This document shows, piece after piece, positions 51,091 through 61,464 of a stretch of DNA of 64,000 nt. Each line of letters begins with the position of its first letter. Position 1 is the stretch's first letter. The notes beneath the pieces were generated by a model. It searched no databases, had not been told where the DNA came from, and saw nothing but the letters and a program-made list of their open reading frames with translations. The translations under genes and the position numbers were made by a program. The stretch comes from Roseobacter sp. (GTDB lineage: Bacteria; Pseudomonadota; Alphaproteobacteria; Rhodobacterales; Rhodobacteraceae). The DNA lies in assembly GCA_002731875.1 (NCBI GenBank), contig PCCY01000021.1:713678-777677 (forward strand), given 5' to 3'.

Positions 51091-51378
51091 ATGTCATCTA
51101 TTTTCCAGATTTTGATGCTTCTTCTGAACATAGTGTGGTTCATCGTAATCGCCCATGTGATCATGAGCTGGCTCATCAATTTCCAGGTCTTGAACCTTCG
51201 ACAGCCGCTTGTCGCTCAGCTTTGGGATGGGTTGAACCGTCTGTTAGAGCCAGTTTACAGCAGAGTCAGAAGCGTTTTGCCGGCGGTTGGGGGGCTTGAC
51301 CTGGCACCTTTGGTCGTTTTGATCGGAGTCGCCATACTGCGGATTCTTCTGATCAACAACGCTGCCCTGTTTTTCTGA
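51091..51378 (+). CDS. YggT family membrane protein
   Basis: 95 residues from ATG 51091 (AAGG 8 bases before); a GTG at 51061 opens the frame earlier. Two pairs of hydrophobic segments (IFQILMLLLNIVWFIVIAHV, LDLAPLVVLIGVAILRILLI) around the family motif LLEPVYSRVRSVLPAVGGLD. YggT proteins are linked to cell division, shape or osmotic protection in different bacteria. A 7-bp hairpin (CATCAAG/CTTGATG, 51386-51404) follows the stop without a T-run. Confidence 0.9.
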   Translation: MSSIFQILMLLLNIVWFIVIAHVIMSWLINFQVLNLRQPLVAQLWDGLNRLLEPVYSRVRSVLPAVGGLDLAPLVVLIGVAILRILLINNAALFF

Positions 51379-51484
51379 CAACTGACATCAAGCGGCTCTT
51401 GATGATGCTGATAAGCGCGGCATCGCGGCGGGTGTCGCTGAATAGGATTTAGTCACAATTAAGCAGAATTAGGATTAGGTTTCC

Positions 51485-53530
51485 ATGGCAGCGGCACCCA
51501 AGCTACTTCGTGATGTGTTTGGTTTCGACGGTTTTCGCCCCGGCCAGCAAGAGATCGTCGAAGCAGTCACACGCGGTGAAAATGTGCTGGCGATCATGCC
51601 GACGGGCGGGGGAAAGTCGCTTTGCTTTCAAATGCCTGCGCTTTTACGCGATGGTGTGACAGTGGTGATATCGCCGCTTATCGCCCTGATGCGCGACCAG
51701 GTTCGGGCATTGCAGGAATTGGGCGTAGGGGCAGGGGCGCTGACGTCGGGCAACACCCCTGAAGAAACGGATGCGGTATGGGAAGGACTGGAAGCGGGCA
51801 CGCTGAAACTTCTGTATATGGCACCCGAACGTCTGGCTGCCGGATCGGTCCCTGGTATGCTCAAACGGATCGGCGTTTCGATGATCGCGGTGGATGAGGC
51901 GCACTGTGTGAGCCAATGGGGGCATGATTTCCGCCCCGATTACCTGCGTATTGGTGAATTACGTCGCATGTTAAACGTGCCTTTGGCCGCTTTCACCGCA
52001 ACGGCTGATGCAGCAACGCAGGCCGAAATTGTCCGAAAGCTTTTTGATGGGGCCGCGCCGCGCGCATTTCTGCGTGGTTTCGATAGGCCGAATATTCACC
52101 TTGCCTTTGCCGCAAAGAATGCGCCGCGCGCACAAATTCTTAACTTTGCTTCTGCGCGCAAGGGCCAATCCGGCATCGTATATTGTGGGACACGCGCAAA
52201 GACGGAGGGTTTGGCCAAAGCTTTACGTGACGCAGGGCATACGGCCCTGTATTATCATGGTGGCATGGAGGCCGAAGATCGGCGAATTGCCGAACGCCGG
52301 TTCCAACAGGAAGACGGGCTGATCGTGGTTGCGACGGTGGCATTTGGGATGGGCATCGACAAGCCAGATATCCGCTGGGTTGCGCATGCCGATCTGCCGA
52401 AATCTATTGAAGCGTACTACCAGGAAATTGGGCGGGCTGGTCGCGACGGCGCACCCGCTGAAACGCTTACCCTTTTCGGCCCCGACGACATACGGCTTCG
52501 TCGCAGCCAAATTGACGAGGGTCTTGCCGCGCCCGAACGCAGGGCGGCGGACCACGCGCGTTTGAATGCATTATTGGGCTTGGCCGAAGCGCTCGAGTGC
52601 CGAAGATCCAATTTGTTGAAATACTTCGGCGAGGTCGAAGTAACATGTGGGCATTGTGATCTGTGCGAAACACCCGCAGATGTTTTTGATGGCACGACGG
52701 CGGTCAGAAAAGCGTTGTCCGTCATATTGCGTACGGACGAATGGTTCGGGTCTGGGCACCTTATCGACATCTTGCTCGGGAATGAAACCGACAAGGTACG
52801 CGCCCGAGGGCATGCAGACCTGCCAACCTATGGTGTCGGCAAGGAATACGACAGACGTGAATGGCAAGCCGTGTTTCGGCAGATGATGGGTCATGATCTG
52901 GTGCGCCCCGATGGCGAACGTCACGGGGCTTTGCGCATGACCGACACGGCTTTGCCAATACTGCGGGGGGAACGTCCGATCTTTTTGCGGCGCGACAGCA
53001 TCAAAGCCGCCAGCGCGGTACGACGCCCTGCGGTCAAATCCGTCGTCGATGACGAGGATGCGCCGCTGTTATCGGCACTGAAGGCCAAACGGCGGGCATT
53101 GGCAGAAGCTGCCAAGGTCCCCGCCTATATCATATTTAATGACCGGACTTTGATTGAGATGGCTGAAAAACGACCCGTAGGGGTGGACGATATGGCGGCA
53201 ATCAGCGGGGTGGGTGCCAAAAAGCTGGAAAGTTACGGCAAGGCATTTCTGGATGTGATCAATGGGGCCTCAGCAGCCGTGCACCCGGCCCGGCGCAAAT
53301 TGGCGGGGCGAAAGGCCGGCACTGTTTATGATCGGCTGTTGCAAGTACAGGCAGATCTCGTCCGTGGGGTTGCAGGGACTGAAAAGCCGCTAAGCTGTTC
53401 AGTGTCCTCGCTGTCCAAGGTCGCCCAATTGCATGCGCCTGACGATGCGTCGCTCGTTCGTCTGCTTGGGGAAAAACGAGCCGAAAGGTTTGGTACGGCG
53501 TTTCTGAGCATTCTCCGAGAGAACGATTAA
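51485..53530 (+). CDS. recQ: ATP-dependent DNA helicase RecQ
   Basis: 681 residues. 3'-5' helicase for recombination and fork repair. Helicase core: FRPGQQEIVEAVTRGENVLA, Walker A IMPTGGGKSLCFQMP, DEAH box in AVDEAHCVSQWGHDFRPDY, motif VI YYQEIGRAGRDGAPAETL. Then a RecQ-Ct zinc site with four cysteines (C375-region LECRRSNLLKYFGE, VTCGHCDLCE), winged helix, and an HRDC domain at about 525-600 (VPAYIIFNDRTLIEMAEKRP). The tail of about 75 residues beyond HRDC is unassigned. Own unit with yaaA 31 bases downstream. Confidence 0.95.
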   Translation: MAAAPKLLRDVFGFDGFRPGQQEIVEAVTRGENVLAIMPTGGGKSLCFQMPALLRDGVTVVISPLIALMRDQVRALQELGVGAGALTSGNTPEETDAVWEGLEAGTLKLLYMAPERLAAGSVPGMLKRIGVSMIAVDEAHCVSQWGHDFRPDYLRIGELRRMLNVPLAAFTATADAATQAEIVRKLFDGAAPRAFLRGFDRPNIHLAFAAKNAPRAQILNFASARKGQSGIVYCGTRAKTEGLAKALRDAGHTALYYHGGMEAEDRRIAERRFQQEDGLIVVATVAFGMGIDKPDIRWVAHADLPKSIEAYYQEIGRAGRDGAPAETLTLFGPDDIRLRRSQIDEGLAAPERRAADHARLNALLGLAEALECRRSNLLKYFGEVEVTCGHCDLCETPADVFDGTTAVRKALSVILRTDEWFGSGHLIDILLGNETDKVRARGHADLPTYGVGKEYDRREWQAVFRQMMGHDLVRPDGERHGALRMTDTALPILRGERPIFLRRDSIKAASAVRRPAVKSVVDDEDAPLLSALKAKRRALAEAAKVPAYIIFNDRTLIEMAEKRPVGVDDMAAISGVGAKKLESYGKAFLDVINGASAAVHPARRKLAGRKAGTVYDRLLQVQADLVRGVAGTEKPLSCSVSSLSKVAQLHAPDDASLVRLLGEKRAERFGTAFLSILREND

Positions 53531-53561
53531 GCGGTCGTGAATACCGTAGAAGGAAAAATTG

Positions 53562-54341
53562 ATGCTAGTTGTTATTTCGCCCGCTAAAAAACTGGACTGG
53601 TCTGTCCGCGACATTACGGTGACCGAACCTGCAATGCATGATGCCGCAACCGAACTGGTTGAGTATGCAAAAGCGCTGACTGTCGAAGAGCTCAGGACAC
53701 TAATGGGTCTGAGCCCAGCACTGGCTGAACTGAACAGAGATCGGTTTGCACAGTTTCAGGTGGATCCCGACGAGAATGCCGTGCGTCCGGCTGTGTTTGC
53801 TTTTGCGGGCGATACATACCAAGGGTTGGAGGCCGCGAGCCTTGAGCCCGAAGAGCTGGAATTTGCCCAGTCCCACCTGCGTATTCTGTCAGGACTTTAC
53901 GGACTGCTTCGCCCTCTCGACAAGATCCAGCCGTATCGGCTGGAAATGGGAAGCCGACTGAGGACCAATGCCGGAAAGTCGCTCTATGATTTTTGGGGTG
54001 CGCGGCTGGCGGAAGCTTTGAATGTGGAGGCACAAGCTACGAATAGTTCATTATTGATAAATTGTGCCAGTCAGGAATACTTTGGCGCTGTGGATACCAA
54101 AGCGTTGGAACCCACAGTTGTTACCCCTCAGTTCCTGGAAGACAAGGGGGACGGTACGGCCCCTAAAATAGTCAGTTTTTACGCAAAGAAAGCGCGAGGC
54201 GCGATGGCGCGGTACATTGTACAAAACCGGTTGAAAGACATCGAAGCGCTTCGGGATTTCGACAGCGGTGGATATGTCTGGCACGAAATGAAGTCGACGC
54301 CTGAGCGCCCGGTGTTCATTCATCCTTATGGTGCCACCTAA
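53562..54341 (+). CDS. yaaA: Peroxide stress protein YaaA (DUF328)
   Basis: 259 residues from ATG 53562 (AAGGA 7 bases before; TTG at 53559 also possible). Signature parts: VVISPAKKLDWS, LNRDRFAQFQ, AVFAFAGDTYQGLEA, GLYGLLRPLDKIQPYRLEMG, INCASQEYFGAVD and KARGAMARYIVQNR. In E. coli YaaA lowers free iron under peroxide stress and binds DNA. Placement after recQ suits a damage-response pair. The last 4 bases overlap the convergent hybrid kinase gene. Confidence 0.94.
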   Translation: MLVVISPAKKLDWSVRDITVTEPAMHDAATELVEYAKALTVEELRTLMGLSPALAELNRDRFAQFQVDPDENAVRPAVFAFAGDTYQGLEAASLEPEELEFAQSHLRILSGLYGLLRPLDKIQPYRLEMGSRLRTNAGKSLYDFWGARLAEALNVEAQATNSSLLINCASQEYFGAVDTKALEPTVVTPQFLEDKGDGTAPKIVSFYAKKARGAMARYIVQNRLKDIEALRDFDSGGYVWHEMKSTPERPVFIHPYGAT

Positions 54342-56494
54342 ACCGGTTGCTGTCTGATCGAAGCTGCTCCTGCGGGATGATAACGTTCAATCTGGGCCAT
54401 GATATCGGACTTCCGCAACGGTTTCGTAAGATAATGATCTAGGCCGGCAGCGAGTATCCCTTTTTCGTCGCCCCGCATCGCGTGGGCGGTCAGCGCGACG
54501 ATTGGACAATGCTGCCCGGTTCTCTCCTCAATTTTTCGAATGGATTTGCTGGCTTCTTTGCCATCCATTTTTGGCATCGAGATATCCATGAATATGAGGT
54601 CGGGTTTAAAGGTTTCATACATTGCGACGGCTTCCTCGCCGTTGTGAGCCACCATGAGATCGACGTTCAAATTCTGAACCATCTTCGAGAAAACAAGTTG
54701 ATTGGTTTTATTATCTTCCGCCGACAATATCCTCATGCTGCAAAAAGGGGTTTCGGGAACGACGTCGGTCGGGAATTCGACCTTGGTAAGCAGCTCCAGT
54801 AAATCACTGCGGGATACGGGTTCTTTCAATACAGCTTTGATCAACGGGCGCGCGGGGTGGCTTTCAACCTGGGTGGAGTTCGGCGTGAAGATGACGATAG
54901 GGATCGCCATTCCCTTTTCGTCCAGCGTATTGGCCAAGTCGAACCCGTCCGTAAAGGGTATGTTGTGGTTCGCTAGAATCAAATCAACGTTGTCGCCCAT
55001 CCGCGAAACAGCGTCCAAAGCAGTATCGCTGCACGAAACCTTTAGGCCTATCCTTTCAAGCTGTTTGCGCAGGGTAAATCGGTTCACGCCTCTGCGACTC
55101 ACCAGCATGACATGTCGAAGCTGACGGGGAAGCTGTGGTTGCGATAGAAAACGGTCACCATGAGTTGACAAAGGAAGTTCGAACCCGAAGCAGGAGCCGA
55201 CGGATAGGTCTGAGGTAATCCAGAAGTTGCCGTTCATCATCTTAATCAGTCGCTGACAGATGGCTAGCCCAAGCCCGGTACCTCCGAAATTGCGGTTTCG
55301 ATTGCTTTCGACCTGATTGAATTCACCCAGGATATGGCTGATCATGTCCGGGGCGATGCCTATCCCGGTATCTTCGATCGCGATCTTGACCTGAACTTTG
55401 GCAGAGGTGTTGTCAGGTATCCCTGTCACCCGGACCAGGACATGACCATCGCGGGTAAATTTTACCGCATTGCCGATAAGGTTGGTTAATACCTGCCTGA
55501 TACGACCGGGGTCGCCAATAAGCTGTTGGGAAATGGGCAGATCATAATCAAGTGCCAGGTCCAAACCCTTTTCGCGCGCCAGCGGTTGCAACAAAATCAT
55601 GACTTCTTGTATCGACCGTTCAAGATCGAAAGGTTCCGGGTGCAAATCCAGCTTCTGGGCTTCAATCTTCGAGTAATCGAGAACATCATTTATGATGACG
55701 AGCAATGCCTCGCCCGAGTTCTTGATTGTATCGACGCACAGACGCTGGTCTTCGGTCAGATCCGTATCTTGCAGAACCTCTGACATCCCTACCACCCCAT
55801 TCATCGGGGTTCTGATTTCATGGCTCATGTTGGCAAGGAACGTCGTTTTTGCGCGGTTGGCGCTTTCAGCGATTGTCCGGGCTTCGCGTAGCTGTCTTTC
55901 GTATTCGACGGTCGCTGTGATATCCAAGCCCAGCGATACCATGTCACCCGCCGGTCCCCGTCGATCCACAAGCTTTATGTGTTTGCCATTCCATAATTGC
56001 ATAATCGTGGGTTCTGGTGCTGTTTGGTGAAACCGTTCAGACATCAACCGACGCCAGTTTCTTGCAGAAAGTTCGCCTGTGTTGACAATGCCCTCGTCAG
56101 TTAAAACCTGAAGAATGGTGACATAATTCACGCCGGGGCGAATGACGTCCAACCCATCGAAAATGGCGAGATAGGACCGGTTGGCCATGATCAGTTCATT
56201 GTTCGCGTTGAAAAAGGCGAAGCCATCCTTGATGATTTCGATGGATTGCCAAAGCCGCCGTTCAGTCAGTTCGATCTTTTCGCGCGCCGCATCGAGGTCA
56301 GATTTTACACGCCGATTTTCGCCGCGAATGGTTTCGACTTCGGCACGGGTTTCGACGATTTCATCCGTCAAGCGCTGCGCATGTTGTCCAAGCTTTTGGT
56401 TGGCCGCAAAAAGCTCGGCTTGCTTCAATTCAAGCATCCGTTCCGCAGCAAGACGTCCGCGCCGTTCCTGGGTCAGCTTATCTGCCAAACTCAT
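54338..56494 (-). CDS. Hybrid sensor histidine kinase with pseudo-receiver and receiver domains
   Basis: 718 residues, no membrane helix, so cytoplasmic. Coiled coil 1-80; PAS-like sensor about 82-195; HisKA with H225 (ANMSHEIRTPMNG); HATPase about 325-445 (NLIGNAVKF, EDTGIGIAPDM, GGTGLGLAICQRL). The first receiver (about 460-565) has N509 where the phospho-aspartate should be and lacks the acidic pair, so it cannot take phosphate. The second receiver (about 588-705) has D637 (LIFMDISMPKMDG). The PAS ligand is unknown. The arrangement resembles BarA/ArcB-type hybrids without an HPt domain. Lone gene. Confidence 0.92.
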   Translation of the reverse strand: MSLADKLTQERRGRLAAERMLELKQAELFAANQKLGQHAQRLTDEIVETRAEVETIRGENRRVKSDLDAAREKIELTERRLWQSIEIIKDGFAFFNANNELIMANRSYLAIFDGLDVIRPGVNYVTILQVLTDEGIVNTGELSARNWRRLMSERFHQTAPEPTIMQLWNGKHIKLVDRRGPAGDMVSLGLDITATVEYERQLREARTIAESANRAKTTFLANMSHEIRTPMNGVVGMSEVLQDTDLTEDQRLCVDTIKNSGEALLVIINDVLDYSKIEAQKLDLHPEPFDLERSIQEVMILLQPLAREKGLDLALDYDLPISQQLIGDPGRIRQVLTNLIGNAVKFTRDGHVLVRVTGIPDNTSAKVQVKIAIEDTGIGIAPDMISHILGEFNQVESNRNRNFGGTGLGLAICQRLIKMMNGNFWITSDLSVGSCFGFELPLSTHGDRFLSQPQLPRQLRHVMLVSRRGVNRFTLRKQLERIGLKVSCSDTALDAVSRMGDNVDLILANHNIPFTDGFDLANTLDEKGMAIPIVIFTPNSTQVESHPARPLIKAVLKEPVSRSDLLELLTKVEFPTDVVPETPFCSMRILSAEDNKTNQLVFSKMVQNLNVDLMVAHNGEEAVAMYETFKPDLIFMDISMPKMDGKEASKSIRKIEERTGQHCPIVALTAHAMRGDEKGILAAGLDHYLTKPLRKSDIMAQIERYHPAGAASIRQQPV

Positions 56495-56650
56495 GCGTCG
56501 CTCCGAATCCTTGGGTTATGATTACGGTTCGATAATCGCTGCGGGTCGTGAACAAGTGTTTAAAGGTGTTGCCATGCACAGCAACCACAGGCCCATCAAG
56601 ATCGGCATAAGGGCAATGTCGGGTGAAAATGGCGGTGCAAACACCCTTGG

Positions 56651-58696
56651 TTAGCTGCGTCGGCCTTCGCGCACCCAAGCGGCGACGATCAACGCGGCGG
56701 TCAGCAGCAAAACCAACCAAGCTGGCAGAAGTGGCGTTTGCCGGATATCGCGGGTTTCGTAGGCATTGCGCGGGGTAAGTCCGACCCAGCCACGCCCGGC
56801 GGCAGGACGCCCCAAACGTACGTCTCGCAAACGAGGCACACCCTCTTCCAGTCGCGCAACTCCACCTCGCATTGCGGATAGGATCGGCTTGACCACCTCG
56901 GCGCTGGCGATGGTCTCCACAAACTCTCGCGGGGCGGCAGGCCCTAGACCAATGATACTTTTCTGGTCGCCATTTTCCAGGCGGTAAAGACCTATTTCCG
57001 GCCCTTCAAACGTTCCCTCAAAGACGCCTTCGCTGGTCTGGGACAAAGTGAGCTCGGTTGTGCTGCCGTCAGGGGTGGTGATCGTGACAGATGGGATCTC
57101 GTCGGCGAGAGTGCGGCGGACGATACGCATCGTCTGGCCTTCGGCATTTGCGGTTAAAGCTTCTTCCTCAAGCTCGGGTTCTTTCATCATCCAATGGGCC
57201 AGCCGGCGCAGCAGCTCCAATTGGGGGCCGCCGCCTTCGTATCCGCGGCTCCAGAGCCACGCGTGATCAGAGGCAAGGAGTGCAACGCGGCCCTCTTTCA
57301 CGCGGTTCAAGATCAGTAACGGGCGGTCATCCTGCCCGGTCATCACGACGTTGCCCTGCGGCTCCGATACTTCAATTTGGCGCAGCCAACGTCCCCAATC
57401 GCCCTTTCCGGGTAGATTGGCAGTCACGGGGTGACGCTGACCCAAGTCCGACACCCGCGGCAGATAGGGTTCTTCGATGACACGGGCGGTCGGGGTTGCA
57501 GGCAGAACTTCCCCTAACGGCGAACGATAAAGACTGTCAGCGCTGGCAAAATCCGCACCTGCGGCCACCAGTACCGCCCCGCCATTGCGGACATAATTTG
57601 CGACGTTTTCCAGATAAAGCGCGGGCAGGATGCCACGACGCTTGTAGCGATCAAAAATGATCAAGTCGAAATCCTCGATCTTTTCCATGAACAATTCGCG
57701 GGTCGGGAAGGCGATCAATGAAAGTTCATCTACGGGAACGCCGTCTTGCTTTTCCGGTGGTCTAAGGATGGTGAAATGCACCAGATCCACCGAACTATCT
57801 GATTTCAGAAGATTTCGCCAAGTGCGCCCGCCTTGGTGCGGCTCTCCGCTGACCAGCAGCACGCGCAGGCGGTCCCGCACGCCGTTGATTTGAATCAACG
57901 CGGCGTTGTTACGGTCGGTCAATTCGCCGGCAGCTTCGGGAAGCGAAAAGCGGATCACATTGCGCCCCCCATGGGGCAGGGTGACCGGCAATTCCAGATC
58001 CTGCCCGACCGGCACGCGAAATGTCTGGGCAGGGTCGCCGTCAATGGAAATTTCAAGCGGCGTGAGTACTGTATTTTCGGGGGGATTGCCCAAGTCATCA
58101 ATGCGCAGGGTCAGGGTGATTGGTTCCCCGATGATGGCAAAGGCCGGCGCGTTGCGTATTGAAAGGCGCCGGTCCCAATCCGACTTCTTTCCCGACATCA
58201 ACAGATGCATCGGCGCTGGTAGATCAACAGGAAGATCAGCATCATGTATACGCCCATCACTGAACGCCAGGATGCCGGCGATACGAGAACGGGGTTCTTC
58301 GGCCAAGGCGTCGCTGAGCGCGGTCATCAGTTGCGTTCCCGCATCCCCTATACCGTCTTTTACAGGTATTCGACGCAGTTCGGTGTTTTCGCGCGCCTGT
58401 ATTTGCGCGGCCAGCGTATCGGCGGCCGTTTTGGTTTGAACCGCTCGGTCGCCCAATTTCTGACTGGCGCTGACGTCTTCCAGCATAAGAACGATATCAC
58501 TCAGCGGTGCCCGATCTTCCTGTCGAACGGACGGGCCAGTCAATGCCGCCAGTATCACCATAAGGGCTGCGCCGCGCAGCGCCCACCCTTGCAGCCCGCG
58601 GGCCACGGCAAGCACGACTGCCGCCAGTGATAAGAGCGCGACAACACCCAGCAGTACCGCCGGGATCATCGGGTCGAATACTATCGTAGACGTCAT
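56651..58696 (-). CDS. Large membrane protein with glutamine-amidotransferase-like/VWA-like domain, MoxR-operon partner
   Basis: 681 residues. Two N-terminal helices (VLLGVVALLSLAAVVLAVAR, GAALMVILAALTGPSV), an extracytoplasmic region with a VWA-like start (DIVLMLEDVSASQKLGDRAV), then a class I amidotransferase-like fold (LRVLLVSGEPHQGGRTWRNL, FDLIIFDRYKRRGILPALYL) and one C-terminal helix (LPAWLVLLLTAALIVAAWV). The usual VWA metal site is degenerate (DVSAS) and the amidotransferase Cys-His pair is not evident, so it is probably non-enzymatic. Overlaps the DUF4159 gene start by 4 bases; last gene of the operon. Confidence 0.8.
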   Translation of the reverse strand: MTSTIVFDPMIPAVLLGVVALLSLAAVVLAVARGLQGWALRGAALMVILAALTGPSVRQEDRAPLSDIVLMLEDVSASQKLGDRAVQTKTAADTLAAQIQARENTELRRIPVKDGIGDAGTQLMTALSDALAEEPRSRIAGILAFSDGRIHDADLPVDLPAPMHLLMSGKKSDWDRRLSIRNAPAFAIIGEPITLTLRIDDLGNPPENTVLTPLEISIDGDPAQTFRVPVGQDLELPVTLPHGGRNVIRFSLPEAAGELTDRNNAALIQINGVRDRLRVLLVSGEPHQGGRTWRNLLKSDSSVDLVHFTILRPPEKQDGVPVDELSLIAFPTRELFMEKIEDFDLIIFDRYKRRGILPALYLENVANYVRNGGAVLVAAGADFASADSLYRSPLGEVLPATPTARVIEEPYLPRVSDLGQRHPVTANLPGKGDWGRWLRQIEVSEPQGNVVMTGQDDRPLLILNRVKEGRVALLASDHAWLWSRGYEGGGPQLELLRRLAHWMMKEPELEEEALTANAEGQTMRIVRRTLADEIPSVTITTPDGSTTELTLSQTSEGVFEGTFEGPEIGLYRLENGDQKSIIGLGPAAPREFVETIASAEVVKPILSAMRGGVARLEEGVPRLRDVRLGRPAAGRGWVGLTPRNAYETRDIRQTPLLPAWLVLLLTAALIVAAWVREGRRS

Positions 58697-61464
58697 TGGC
58701 CCAACCTGTCCAAAAGCGCAGGCACATGAACCTGGTCGGATTTATAGTTTCCTGTCAGCACATGCATGACCAGGTTGACGCCAAAGCGATAGGCGATCTC
58801 ACGTTGGCGTTCGCCGGTAAAACCACGCCCGATAGGCACCATCGGGGCACCGGAGCTTGAAACGGCCCAAGCCGCTGCCCAATCGTTGCCGCCAATCACC
58901 ACCGGAGTCACCCCGTCATTCAAATTTCTGAACGGCATGCCTTCGACCTGCTCTGCATCAGGGGGGGATGCCTCGACCCAGATATCGCGCCCGGTATAAC
59001 GGCCGGGGAAATCTTGCAGCAGATAAAAGGTGCGGGTCAAAACGTGATCGCTTGGCAGGGGCTCCAGCGGCGGTATGTCCAACGGAGCAGCGAGCGACTG
59101 TAACTTGCGCCCGTTCGGGCTAGCCGCGCCGAAGCCTGCGATATTAGCATCTCGGGTGTCGAACAGGATCATCCCGCCAGAGCGCAAGTATTCGTTCAGC
59201 TTGACATAGGCCGCGTCCGAAGGGCGTGCCTGATCCGGGGTGATCGGCCAGTACAGCATCGGGAAAAAGGCCAGTTCGTCATTCTCAAGATCGACACCGA
59301 TCGGGTTGGCCGGTTCGACCGAGGTTCGGAAATACAGCGTATCTGATAGGCCCCGCAATCCTGCTTGGGAAATCTCATCGATGCTGGATACACCCGTTAC
59401 CACATACGCCAGCGTCAGTTCCGACGTGGCGTTCAACGCAAATGCATCCGCATCGGCATTTTGCGCGGTCGCTGGCGCAGGTGGTTGAAGGATCGTCGCG
59501 ATCATCCACACGGCAATGATCCCCCCCCGTTTGAGCAGCCTTCCAGACAACGCCAAGGACGCGATGACATCAGCTAGCAGCAACAGGATCGAAAAGCTTA
59601 ATAGCCACCCGGCAAGAGCGGTCTCGGGCGAAATGTTCATGCCACGAACCGGCACACCCGCCGGCCAGTCAGCAAGAGCAAGCTGTGTATCCAAGGTCAC
59701 GACGTTGCGGGCAATTTGACGGTCCCCCGACACATAGATACCAGGCCGCACATCCGGACCCGCGGGGCTGTTGGCAAGATCGGCTCCGTCCACGCCGGGC
59801 AGATTGCCCGCGTCTGACAAAACCCCAAACCCATCCATAACCCGCAATGGTGTCCACACAGTCCCTTGCAGGCTCTGGGTGTCATTGCTGGCGGAGGAAG
59901 AGGAAATAGCCAAGCGCTCCATCATTTGGACGAACAGACCTGATAGTGGCAGGGTCGACCATTCTGCGGTCGCTGTCACGTGGAACAGCACGACCTGCCC
60001 CTGACCGATGGCCTTGCGGGTGACCAAAGGTGTACCGTCGTTCAGTGACGCAATGACACGGTTGGACAATGTCGGGTCGGGCTGTGCGACGATTTGTGCG
60101 GACACGACCACATCATCAGGGATGTCCAGCCCAAAGAAGGGCGAGCTGTCTTTGAATTTTTCCAGCGATTTGGGTTCACCCCAACTCATTGCGCCGCCGA
60201 CACTGCGGCCGCCGGCCCTGAGGCGTACGGGCATCAATGGGTCTTCGGCGTCGCGGCTGATGTTGCTCGCGGCGATGCGTGGTCCGGCAAAGCGCACCAA
60301 CATGCCGCCGTTTTCAATCCACTCCAACAAGGCGGCCTGTTCGGTTTCGGTGACGGTCGCCACGTCCGCGAGAACGATAACATCGGGGTTGGCAGGCAGA
60401 ACGTCATTCAATGATCCGTGGATCAGGTCCGCAGTGGGGGCCAGTGCCTTTTCGATGTAGTGTAACGGTGACAGCAGTTCCAACCCCTCGCGGTCCTCCC
60501 TTGCTGCGATCAGCGCCACCTCGCGTCGACGCAAGGCATCGTCAACCAATGTGGTGGCACCGGCAGAACGCTGCCCAGCAATATCGAAACGTGTGATACG
60601 GGCGCGCAGCTCGGCCGGAAGTGCGAGGGCGGCCGATGCATCAACCTGCCCCTGCTCAAATACGGCTGGGATCGAGGCAAGGGTGCGGATATTTCCTGCC
60701 GGGTCGCGGCCCTGCGCGTTCAATGTCACTTCGCGTGGTTCGCCCGCCAGTGCGCGCTTGGCGGAAAGATTGATCGCCCCGTCCTCGTAGACAGCGGCGG
60801 CCATTGCCATCACGTTGGCCCCGGTCTGATAGATTTCCACCGCACCCTGAGCTTGGAGAGCGGCCAATACATCAGAGCGTCCCGGATAGTCTAACCCGTC
60901 ACTGAACCAAAGTGTTTCGAATCCGCCTGACTGGCCCATGGTTTCGATGGCGCGCGTAATGTTCGCCGCCGAGGGTTGCCACGGGGCCGGTTGCAACCCG
61001 GCCAGGCGTGTGCGCAAGACGTCGGCGGATTGAAAGGTCAGTTCCTCGGGGCGGGTTAGCGTCAGGAAGGCCACGGTCCGGTTGGATCGGGCAGCTCGGG
61101 CCAGCTGGACGTCAAGCGCTTCGGCTTGCTGTGGCCAGCGTGTCGCGCCGGCCCATGATCCGTCCAGCACAATCAACAATGGACCAGAGCCTTCGGTTTG
61201 TGGGCTTGACGGGTTCAAGATCGGCCCGGCCAGCCCGATGATCACGGCGGCAACCGCGAGGATGCGAAGCGCCAGCAACCACCAGGGGGTGCGGTCCGAA
61301 ACGCTTTCGTCATCCTTCAGACCCAGCAATAACGCCACACCCGGAAAACGACGCCGGATCGGGGCGGGGGGAACCGCCCGCAAGATCAACCACAAAATCG
61401 GCAGGGCAATCAGCCCCCACAGCAGCCAAGGGGCGGAAAACCCGATCCCACCAAGAACGGTCAT
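58693..61464 (-). CDS. DUF4159 membrane protein with BatA-like N-terminus
   Basis: 923 residues. N-terminal two-helix BatA-type domain (about 1-80: FSAPWLLWGLIALPILWLIL, WWLLALRILAVAAVIIGLAG), a VWA-like part (SGPLLIVLDGSWAGATRWPQ) whose metal motif is altered, an amidotransferase-like middle (VIVLADVATVTETEQAALLE), then a helix near 645 and a C-terminal DUF4159 domain (about 695-915: ELTLAYVVTGVSSIDEISQA, YLRSGGMILFDTRDANIAGF). Proposed to act with MoxR ATPase in envelope protein maturation, by analogy with Bat operons; unproven. Overlaps both neighbours by 4 bases. Confidence 0.85.
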   Translation of the reverse strand: MTVLGGIGFSAPWLLWGLIALPILWLILRAVPPAPIRRRFPGVALLLGLKDDESVSDRTPWWLLALRILAVAAVIIGLAGPILNPSSPQTEGSGPLLIVLDGSWAGATRWPQQAEALDVQLARAARSNRTVAFLTLTRPEELTFQSADVLRTRLAGLQPAPWQPSAANITRAIETMGQSGGFETLWFSDGLDYPGRSDVLAALQAQGAVEIYQTGANVMAMAAAVYEDGAINLSAKRALAGEPREVTLNAQGRDPAGNIRTLASIPAVFEQGQVDASAALALPAELRARITRFDIAGQRSAGATTLVDDALRRREVALIAAREDREGLELLSPLHYIEKALAPTADLIHGSLNDVLPANPDVIVLADVATVTETEQAALLEWIENGGMLVRFAGPRIAASNISRDAEDPLMPVRLRAGGRSVGGAMSWGEPKSLEKFKDSSPFFGLDIPDDVVVSAQIVAQPDPTLSNRVIASLNDGTPLVTRKAIGQGQVVLFHVTATAEWSTLPLSGLFVQMMERLAISSSSASNDTQSLQGTVWTPLRVMDGFGVLSDAGNLPGVDGADLANSPAGPDVRPGIYVSGDRQIARNVVTLDTQLALADWPAGVPVRGMNISPETALAGWLLSFSILLLLADVIASLALSGRLLKRGGIIAVWMIATILQPPAPATAQNADADAFALNATSELTLAYVVTGVSSIDEISQAGLRGLSDTLYFRTSVEPANPIGVDLENDELAFFPMLYWPITPDQARPSDAAYVKLNEYLRSGGMILFDTRDANIAGFGAASPNGRKLQSLAAPLDIPPLEPLPSDHVLTRTFYLLQDFPGRYTGRDIWVEASPPDAEQVEGMPFRNLNDGVTPVVIGGNDWAAAWAVSSSGAPMVPIGRGFTGERQREIAYRFGVNLVMHVLTGNYKSDQVHVPALLDRLGQ

